Assembly (NCBI GenBank): GCA_026874595.1
Contig: CM049307.1
Coordinates: 5,231,579-5,295,578, forward strand
Origin: Sipunculus nudus
Lineage: Eukaryota > Annelida > Sipuncula > Golfingiida > Sipunculidae
Length of the DNA: 64,000 nucleotides
Direction of reading: 5' to 3'
Every line of letters starts with the position of its first letter. Position 1 is the first letter of the stretch. Of the stretch, positions 55,143 to 64,000 are shown piece by piece. The notes below the pieces were generated by a model, which was given only the letters and a program-made list of their open reading frames with translations, did no database searches and had not been told where the DNA came from. The position numbers and the translations under genes were made by a program.

Positions 55143-57428
55143 GTCCATATCCCATTTGGGTGTCTGATATTATACCAAATAGGCCTAATAAATTAACCAA
55201 ATCTACGTATATCTGCTCAAAATATTTCAATAACTTTGATAATTCATTCATAATAATTCCTCTTGTATGAAATATACACAATCAATTTTATTAAATTTTG
55301 TTATTCGTAGACCAGTCCCAACTCAATATATTATAATATGTGTATCTATGATATATGTGAGTTGGGACCAGTCTTTGCCCAGGAGTTTCTTACTAAAACG
55401 CGTGCACGGATGCGCTTTTTTACATGCATTCTAAAATACGTGCGGCATATATTTTAATGAACTTTTTTTTACAAAATCAACTTAAATCTTGCATACTGAT
55501 AAACTCTGATGCATCAAATACAATCTTAAAATATACTGATGTTGTCTTCCTAGCTTTACACTGAAAGGATTAAGTTTTTTTCAAGCTGGTAGTCATTATA
55601 GCTTATTAATTATTATTTTGAGTGGCACATTAATTAAAGGTACGTCATTATTTTTCAGTGATCGTTTCCCTGACGAGTCTTGTCCTTTCATGAAATAGCT
55701 GCAAGAGTAGCTGGCTAAAGCAAAGTATCTTGGTATTTTAGAGCCACCGAATCCTTGCCGGTATTAGAGTGACATTCGAGAACAGGGGGCGCTAATAGTA
55801 GGTTGACGGTTGGTGGATATTAAGAAAATTAAGTTCTTAAATTGTGCATTTATTTGTTTTTGTAAAAATCTCATTAAAAAAGATGAGGGTTTCCTGTTTC
55901 TCAAAGTCTATTCTGTTAAATGTGTTTGCATAATGTAATCGAGCCTTAGATGTTTGGGTCGGGATTAACGTACGTCTAGCCGGATTTAATTATATTTATA
56001 GTTCTTTTTTAGACTTAGGATATGAAATGAAAAATCTCAACAATCAATAAGATGTTAACGAAAATGAACGTTCAAACTTTCAAAATATTATCTTTTAAAT
56101 CTAATCCTCTGCGGAAATAACTGTTCAGGTCGACTGTTGGACATTTTGCCGGCTTTTTAGAATTAGGCAGAGCACATGCACGCAACAGTACTCGGTGCAC
56201 AGATTGTGAGTTCAAAACCAGCTGAGTAGCGTTGAGATTTTTTCAAGGTCTAAAGGTACAGCCATCTGGGTTAACGCTCCGCAGGCTAATGGGAATTAAG
56301 GTCGTGCCTCACTCACAGACGCTCGAGTGTGATTTAAGGGGTTCCTCCTTGTTATAACCCAGCAGAGGCTAATGACAGAAAGACCCCTCCCTCATTACAG
56401 GAATTTTGAATGCTATCTTAACGGAGCAAACAAACACACAGCTATATTTATTTATATCATCAATTCATGAATTAAAATTGATTAATTGTCTAGTAGATAA
56501 TGGAATACTTAGTAATTGATTTGTAGGGAATAAAAGAAGTAACCATAAAAAAAAACTTATATAAAAAATAAATCGGGGGGGGGGGGGGCAGATCTTGATC
56601 CGCTGTAGGACTTTCCCACAGATAATAGAAAACAACACAGGAATTTAAGTTCAAAATCACCAAAAGGCTGAAAGGTCTGTCCGAAACATATACTGCTAGT
56701 CTAATAGTTAAACGTGATAAACAGGGAGTTAGAACGGTCGCGGCAGACTACTGAACTTCGCCTTATGTTGATTAACGTTTAGCCCCTTAACACGTTAAAA
56801 TGACTTAACCAATTATGTGCCGACCAGACGTGGGCCACTAGGCTGTGTATTCCCGGCTGTAGGCCAGCCTACTTAACAATAGGGGTGGCCTATTAATGGG
56901 TCAGTCCAAATATAGATGAGGGATAGTAGGCTTGATATCTTATACACTGCCTCTGTGGTAGGAAGATTGTTAAGACCGACATAGCATGATTACTGTTTCC
57001 AATAGACTGGACAGTTTTACAGACTAAGAGCCCTGAATCGCTGACTAATGGTAATTAAAGTCCAGTACGTATTTTTTTCTTCATTAATTATCACAGTCAT
57101 TTATATTAACTAGATATAAAGTCCACAGACATTCTCCTTTAGCACCCTGTGGTACTAGGTTGTCAATAGTTACATTGTACTTTTAATCAATATCCTATCA
57201 TTTATGTAAACACCGTTCAAGGGGCGCACGCATTTTAACAAATTTTATCCTGTACGTGTCTACAGGTGCACTGTGTGGTGTATCTGCGTGCATGGCTGTG
57301 TGCAAACACGTATGCACGCGTTTTAGTAACAACTGACATATCTATCAAACATTGCATTGCTGGGTCATGCGGATGATGCAAACGAGCATAGAGCCACCAC
57401 CAGATCGTCAGAAGAAGTGTCTGAAGAA
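55143..57428. other. Flank between the inverted repeats and RNF181
   Basis: Holds a small hairpin (55309-55325 with 55358-55374, AGACCAGTCCCAACTCA) and a poly-G run at 56575-56588. At 56168-56235 there is a tRNA-like stretch with a weak B box (GAGTTCAAAACC). No coding exon recognised. The RNF181 promoter should lie in the last few hundred bases. Confidence 0.45.
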
Positions 57429-57508
57429 ATGGCTTCATATTTTGATGAGCATGACTGTGAGCCTTTGAGAGAGGGGGAACAGCCAGATCATCTATTGCAA
57501 TTAGCAAG
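57429..57508 (+). CDS. RNF181: RNF181 first coding exon (partial gene)
   Basis: RNF181 is a small RING-H2 E3 ubiquitin ligase, normally about 150 residues. This exon encodes MASYFDEHDCEPLREGEQPD then HLLQLA plus two bases of an Arg codon, followed by donor AG|GTGAGA. The opening MASYFDEHDCEP is the family's invariant N-terminus, and LLQLAR matches human LLELAR. The start context is GAAATGG, with G at -3 and +4. The RING domain and remaining exons were not found before the window end. A 1.95-kb transposon sits 35 bp into the first intron. The gene is divergent from BLOC1S2, with starts 5 kb apart. Confidence 0.9.
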
Positions 57509-57543
57509 GTGAGATTAACATCTAAGAGTCGGATGTTAGAATT

Positions 57544-59493
57544 GGGTCTGTCTAAAACTCGGAGAATCTGCGGAGAGATGGAGAATTCGTGGAGAATTTG
57601 CGGAGAGTTTTTATTAGCCGCCGACGGCGACGCAACAGGCCACATTGTGTCAATCTGTTTCATCCCCTCATGTCCACCTGTTTTTTGCTATGAAAATTTT
57701 TATTATTTACATTTCAAGGGAAACAATTAAAGTGTAGAGCAGAGGATTAAAAAACCTAATTTTCAACAAGGTAACTAAATACCTAACTTACGCCTTATTT
57801 GAGAAACAGAATTTTCTGAAAATATGAGAAATCAGTCTACATTTTACAACATATCAGACCCACTTATGGCGGTCAAGGTCACTGGTCACATGCAAAAACA
57901 ACCTCAACTGAAAGCTGCTGATTGGATGATCTCATGTAAACACACATTAAAAAATATAACCAGCTAAAACAAAGATGGCTGCATATGGAGGGACACATAA
58001 TATCTGCCAGATCATGATAAAGAGACTAAAATGTTGTGAAACATAAACGGGGGATTTACAGTAAAATTCTTAATTGCATTATTAGGTTGTCACTTCCATA
58101 TACTGTTTTCTTGGAAATTATTGAAAAATATAAACTTATAAGCAAATCATCTACAAAAAACAGGTGGACAGCAGGTGGTGAAATGAACTAAAAAAAAGCA
58201 ATTGAGGAGTCCATTCTTATGGGCTAAGTTTTTATATGCAATGATATATTTAAATACACTTAAAAATCAATTAAAATCTCCAATTATAATACTCTTAACA
58301 TATTTGTGCACTATTAAATGACCGAAATAATTAAAAATCTGTACATAATCAAGCATTTTATGCTTAACAATGTAGACTCAACGCCGTGTGAATGTGTAAC
58401 TCAAAATGTAATACTCATCTGAGTCGCCAGCTGACACTGACAGATCTTTAGACGAAACCGCAACACTCTTAAATAATGTTTCAACAGTTTATTGTGCAAA
58501 CCATAACAAAACCATGCCAGTGCATCAAATTTAATTACAGGTGTGAACAAAATATATAATATAATAAATAAATCATACTTTTACTTAAACTTATTGCTAG
58601 ATAGAAAACACTATCACTATTAATAGTGTATAGACAAAATTTACATGCACAAATAAAAGTTGAAACAAACATTCGACTTTATACACAAACAAAGATTCTA
58701 CCTTTAAGCTAATGAATCAACTTGACAGAAGGATGAAAGAAAAAAATAGTAAATATATATTGTGATCACAGTTAAATTATATTTTTCTTAGTCTGTACAA
58801 AATATGCCACACTTCTTTCTGACCATAACAATACAGAGTATACACTAATAATAAAATAATGGGGAAAAAAGCACAGTCTACACGTACATACAGCAATAGT
58901 ACAAGAACTAATTCGTACAATCTTCACAAAACCATTTCATTAATTGTTTTAGTTATTTTAAAGACAAATGCACATTTTAAATGAAACCACGTACTATTAC
59001 GTTTTTTTTACAGGTTTTATCACACCTGATCATGTCTTTGAATACATCTCCTAACCCTCATTCACATTCATTCCCAATGGTTACAGTTGCATTATATTTA
59101 GGATTTGGTATTCTAGGAGAAAGTTTTGTTTGAGGAAATGGTGTAAAAAAGTCTGAACTGATATAAGAAATTAAGTGTTTTTTGCATTATCCCTGTTTTT
59201 AAAATGTTCAATTTGTCTTTAATTTCTGGATTGGAACAAAAATCAACTGCATTTGCAATCCCAAATAGTCCACAGTCTCGTTTACGTGAATGTACAGATT
59301 TTTAAATATTTCGGTCATTTAACAGTGAACAAATATGTTAATAGTAATATAAATGGAGATTTTAAGTGATTTTATTGTGTATTTAAAAGTATCATTGTAT
59401 ATAGAATTCTCCCAAATCGTCTCCATGAATTTTCCGCCAATTCTCTGTGAATTCTCCATCTCTCCGCGGATTCTCTGCGTTTTAGACAGACCC
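57544..59493. mobile_element. 1950-bp Mutator-like non-autonomous element
   Basis: Starts GGGTCTGTCTAAAAC and ends GTTTTAGACAGACCC. The inverted similarity extends about 45-60 bp (GAGAATC-GCGGAGAGATGGAG). Both sides carry the identical 9-mer GTTAGAATT (57535-57543 and 59494-59502). The interior is AT-rich with no transposase. A 9-bp duplication with GGG-starting ends suits the Mutator superfamily. Confidence 0.88.
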
Positions 59494-59898
59494 GTTAGAA
59501 TTAGATGTTGCCCCCTTCAACTACAATTTGGTTTAGCTGACACAGTCTGCTCAGCATATGAAGGTACTGTATGTACTGCTTGTATTGGCATGGGCAAGTG
59601 GAACGTACTGTAGCTTCTTGTTATGCCATGTTAATAACTTAATTAGACTGTATGAACAATACTCGGGTTTTAGTATTGTGTGGTTAAGTGGTCTAATCTA
59701 AAAGTCCAAGTTGTGGTATAACTTAAGGTCAGGGGCTCAGGAGTCAGGGGGGGGGGGGGGAATGGAAATGGTCTTAGTCAAAGAAAATGCTCTTGGTGTC
59801 TTTTTCTAGTATTTCCTACGTGGTTTCGTCTGTTATCCGTATGTCTGCTGTGCCTCCATCTGGTGGCGAACCTGTAATGAGAAATTTATGATTTATTA

Positions 59899-59995
59899 GT
59901 ACACATAACATGCAATTGTGAAGCTCTTGACCGGGTCTCGAACCAGCAACCGTGTGATAACATGTCCAATGCGCTACCAATGCACCATAGAAGAA
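59899..59995 (-). repeat. tRNA-derived SINE head
   Basis: On the - strand, A-box-like TGGTGCATTGGTAGCGC (59987-59971) is followed by a perfect B box GGTTCGAGACC (59944-59934). Spacing is as in a tRNA gene, but the stem pairs are poor, so this is a SINE promoter or tRNA pseudogene rather than a tRNA. Confidence 0.6.
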
Positions 59996-60078
59996 GAGTT
60001 GGAAACCATGGTTCGAATGGGGATATTTAGATCTACTCTTGAGAATCGGTTGTAGTTGTTAAATGAGGGTTAATTTTT

Positions 60079-61330
60079 AGCTCAGCTGACTTTCAGTCAT
60101 GCTGGGCTATAGCGATGGGTCTTTGTCCGGCGTCCTTCCGTCTGTCCGTCAGGCCGGCCGTCCGTCCGTTAGCAGGGCACAAATCGTAACCGTAGGGGCT
60201 AGGGCCATAAACCCAATGCAGTCTTAGAGGTTCTAAAAAGATCTCCTTGCAAACCTGAAATTAGGTCACTGCGACCTATATTCTCGAAGTTATGGGGTGT
60301 GTTTGCACCCCCCAGAAATAATTCTTTTAGCCAAAATTTTCATCCCAAACCTTCCATCTTTCACATACAGCTCACCTACCAACAGGGGAAGAACCATAAT
60401 TATTTTGAGGTCACAAGGTCAAAGGTCAAGGTCACAGAACCAACTTCTTTGAAAAGCCTGTGGATGCATTTTAAGCCAAACCTTTCATCCCAATTCTTTG
60501 ATCTTTCACATATAGCTCACCTACTAAGTGGGAGAAGAATCCTATAGATGTTGAGGTCACAAGGTCAAAGGTCAGGGTCACAGGATCCACTTCTTTGAAA
60601 AGGTTGTGGACACATTTCAAGCTAGACCTTTCATTCCAAACCTTTCAGCACTGATATCGCTTCTCTGCCAACAGGGAAAAAGACCTGTTGATTTTGAGGT
60701 CAACGGTCAGGTTCACAGCACCCTCTTCTTGCATGGAGTCATTTTCAGGCAAACATTTCAATCTATACTTTCCACCTGTCATATATGGCTTACCTACCAA
60801 TAGGGGAAGAAGCCTATTGATGTTGAGTTCAAAAGGTCAAGGTCACAATATTGTTCTAAATGCTTGTGAACATGTTTTTTTAAAAGGTTGTGGACACATT
60901 TCAAGCTGGACTTTTTATTCCAAACCTTCCAGCACTGATATCGATTCTCTGCCAACAGGGGAAAAGACCTGTTTATTTCCAGGTAAAAGGTCAAGTTCAT
61001 CGCACCCTCTTCTAATGTGCAAACATTATGGCTTACCTACCAATAGGGGAAGAAGCCTATTGATGTAGAGTTCAAAAGGTCAAAGGTCAAGGCCACAATA
61101 CTTAATTGTTCTAAATGCTTGTGAACATATTTCTGGTGAAACTGTTCAAGCCAAACCTTCAGTCTTTCACATATGCCACATCTATGCATCACTCAATTTG
61201 ATCCAAACTTCATATTTATGGGTCTTTTTGCTTGAAGAAATAACTGATTGATTTTGGGGTCAGCTGATCAGGAGGTTAAAAGTTGCAGGTCAAAGTTATT
61301 CACTCATTGGTTGCCAAGTAATTACACCAG
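60079..61330 (+). mobile_element. AGCTCA-family element with AGGTCA arrays
   Basis: Starts AGCTCAGCTGACTTTCAGTC, a GTCCGTCCGTT tract, then units of about 145 bp. Each unit contains AAGGTCAAAGGTCAAGGTCA-like text (best at 60408-60434, 60554-60580, 61077-61089) followed by CTTTCACATATAGCTCACCT. No protein is encoded and the 3' boundary is vague. Confidence 0.65.
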
Positions 61331-62465
61331 ATTTAAGTGGTTAGTAGTTACCCATTATTTAGAAAGAATCCAGTTGATATGTGGGCAAAAGTCCAAGGTC
61401 ATTGGTCAGGGATGTTTGCAATAACTTATTTTGTAGATCATCTCTATTTTTCTTTTATATATAACCATTGCAATCCAGCTGGTACATATCACTGTGTCGC
61501 TGTAATTGTGAGTGACACTGGTGACATATGACTCCCTTTTGTATCAGCCTATTAAGTGATAAGTGAGAGTGATAAGTACCTCGTTACTGCGTAACAAAAA
61601 CACAGTTGTTGGAATGCTTCAGCCAGGCATTAAGACTATGAGAGTACAGTAATAAGGTTTAGCTACTGATTTATAAGATGATGGGAACATTTTGCAGTTT
61701 ATTTTATGGAATCATAGCAATAAACTTAGTTTCCTAGATATCGGAATATTTATATATAAATCACCACATATAAAAGCAAGTGTTTGTTCTCATAATATGT
61801 GGATATGTACCTGGATTAAGGATGGTTTTTTTTCTTTACAAGACTCTTTGTCATGCTTTCTGCATTTCCTTTCTTTCAGGTTTTGCAGTTTACCTACCCT
61901 GCTGATCCCATTGAAAAGCAGAGTTATAATAAAAAATATTAGACTTACACTTTTTACATTTGCATATCTATAAATCTGATATGAGGGCCTTAACATGCCT
62001 TTTGATTTGTTTTGGACATTCATTACTGTACCATCCTTTGGAGAATTTGCCCCAAGTTTGGTCTCTTATTGGAGGATGTGTGATATCAAATGTCTGACTT
62101 GTCAGAAATCCATTTTGTCTGCCAGTTAGCCACCTTAGAAATCCTTTTTTTCAATGCAGTTTCAGTGATTTTTCTTCAATGTTTGATCCAATTTAGAGAA
62201 TGTTTGTTGTCTGATTTCAGACCTGTCAGAAGTTGAATATGGCCACCAGGCAACCATATTCCTTTTGATCATATTATCTCAAAAACTGTTAAAGTGAATG
62301 CAGTTGGAAGTATATTAATCTTATCTTGCAAAGGATCGGGTCAAATATTTCTTAATAAATATTACCATCATTTATACAGGTGCAGTACAGTTGGCTTGTA
62401 TTAAATAAAATTTAAACAGAAGCACCCATTTCTCAATAATTCTTGCATGGATTTCCTTGATTTTT
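61331..62465. other. Non-coding interval
   Basis: AT-rich, no gene or clear element recognised; the RNF181 intron presumably continues here. Confidence 0.5.
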
Positions 62466-64000
62466 AGCTCAGCTGACTGAAAGTCATCTGAGCTATAGCG
62501 ATCACTCTTTGTCCGTCGTCCGTCTGTCCGTCTGTCCGTCCGTTAACCAGGCACAAATCGTAACCGCTGGACCTAGAACCTTGTAACTTGGGATTCTGAG
62601 AGGTCCATAAAAAATCTCCTTGGAAACCAGAAATTAGGTCTCTGTTATCCATATCCTTCGAGCTATGGGGCCCCAAAGTACCCCCCAGAAAAGTCAAAAA
62701 TTTCATACAAAAACTTCAATATCTCATTAACTACTTGACTGATGGTCATGATTTTTGGCATACATATTGATCATGAGATGTTACATCACTTCCTGCAGAC
62801 TGGTGGCGCCACCTGTATTTTTCGATTTTTTACGAATTTTTTCCTCTATTTTTGAGACCTTTAAAAATGTGAACATCTGTTAACAAGGCACAAATCATAA
62901 AGACTGGACTTAGAATCTTAATTCTTGACACACTGAGAGGTCCATGAAAAATCTCCTTGGAAACCAGAAATTAGGTCTCTGTTACCCATATCCTTTGAGC
63001 TATCGGGCCCCAAAGTACCCCCCAGAATAGTAAAAAATTTCATACAAAAACTTCAATATCTCAATAACTACATCACTGATGGTCTTCATTTTTGGCATAC
63101 ATATTGATCATGAGATGTTCGATCAGTTCCTGCAGACTGGTGGCGCCACCTGTACTGTTTGATTTTTTACGATTTTTTCCTCTATTTTTGAGACCTTTGA
63201 GGATGCTGTCATCTATTAGCGTGGCACAAATCGTAACGACTGGACCTAGAATCTTCATTTTCGACACACTGAGAGACCTATGAAAAGTCTCCATGGAAAC
63301 CAGAAATTAGGTCTCTGTTACCCATATCCTTCGAGCTATGGGGCCCAAAATTACCCCCCAGAATAGTCAAAAATTTCATACAAAAACTTCAATATCTCAT
63401 TAACTACATCACTGATGGTCATGATTTTCGACATACATATTGATCATGAGATGTTTCATCAGTTTGTGCAGACTGGTGGCGCCACCTGTATTTTTCAATG
63501 TTCACGAATTGTTTTCTCCATTTTTTTGAGACCTTTAAGGATGTAGTTATCTGTCAACAGGGTACAAATCGTAACGACTGGACCTAGAATCTTCGTTCTT
63601 GACACACAGGGAGACCCATGATAAGTCTCCATGGAAACCTGAAATTTGGTCTCTGTTACCCATATCCTTCGAGCTATGTGGCCCCAAAGTACCCCCCAGA
63701 AAAGTCAAAAATTTCATACAAAAACTTCAATATCTCATTAACTACTTGACTGATGGTCATGATTTTTGGCATACATATTGATCATGAGATGTTACATCAC
63801 TTCCTATAGACTGGTGGCGCCACCTGTATTTTTCAATTTTTTACGAATTTTTTTCTCTATTTTTGAGACCTTTAAAAATGTGAACATCTGTTAACAAGGC
63901 ACAAATCATAAAGACTGGACTTAGAATCTTAATTCTTGACACACTGAGAGGTCCATGAAAAATCTCCTTGGAAACCAGAAATTAGGTCTCTGTTACCCAT
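62466..64000 (+). mobile_element. AGCTCA-family element with ~337-bp tandem array, open at window end
   Basis: Starts with the hairpin AGCTCAGCTGACTGAAAGTC-ATCTGAGCT, then a run of near-identical monomers. GGTGGCGCCACC boxes at 62802, 63139, 63475 and 63813 give periods of 337, 336 and 338 bp. Each monomer carries GGCACAAATC, GACTGGACCTAGAATCTT, GAAATTAGGTCTCTGTTACC and CATATTGATCATGAGATGTT. The array continues past base 64000. Confidence 0.88.

Noticed and set aside
57235-57663. 142-codon minus-strand open frame
   Set aside because: It is the shadow of RNF181 exon 1 and of the transposon end.
59899-59995. A functional tRNA gene
   Set aside because: A and B boxes are good, but the acceptor and anticodon stems do not pair.

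Overview
The window is animal nuclear DNA: AT-rich, with genes split into short exons by long introns, and packed with minisatellites, homopolymers, (TA)n tracts and transposon debris. The protein matches are metazoan. The repeat families, including elements with central tandem repeats and hairpin ends, look lophotrochozoan, most likely a mollusc and probably a bivalve. The clade call is inference; no species can be named from the sequence.

Three real genes can be read. (1) A complete macroH2A core-histone-variant gene on the + strand (coding 13993-33141) has a histone fold, a lysine/proline-rich linker and a macro domain, about 382 residues. (2) A complete BLOC1S2 gene on the - strand (coding 52400 down to 46044) has five exons and encodes about 134 residues. 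It is convergent with macroH2A. (3) The first coding exon of RNF181 lies on the + strand (57429-57508), divergent from BLOC1S2; the rest of that gene is not in the window. All exon joins were chosen so that GT/AG sites, reading phase and family alignment agree.

The main discovery is in macroH2A. The exon encoding the middle of the macro domain is present twice (25921-26095 and 27351-27525). Both copies are 175 nt, have identical splice phases, and are about 67% identical in protein. Including both, or skipping both, shifts the frame and gives an early stop, so the pair is locked into mutually exclusive use. The two versions differ at positions lining the ADP-ribose pocket: one keeps the loop-2 motif GSGR, the other reads SSGN. 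Vertebrates switch ADP-ribose binding of macroH2A1 by swapping a different, upstream exon. This looks like an independent splice switch in the same histone variant.

Layout: 1-560, decayed Ty3/gypsy pol end; 0.8-5.9 kb, repeats; 5.9-9.3 kb, Harbinger-type remnants and nested MITEs; 9.8-11.6 kb, a minisatellite split by a 965-bp inverted-repeat element; 14-33 kb, macroH2A with repeat-filled introns; 33-45 kb, 3' flank made mostly of one large AGCTCA-family repeat and a minisatellite; 46-52.4 kb, BLOC1S2; 52.4-55.1 kb, nested inverted repeats; 57.4-59.5 kb, RNF181 exon 1 followed by a 1.95-kb Mutator-like element; 60-64 kb, AGCTCA-family repeats, one with nuclear-receptor-like half-site arrays and one with a ~337-bp tandem array running off the end.
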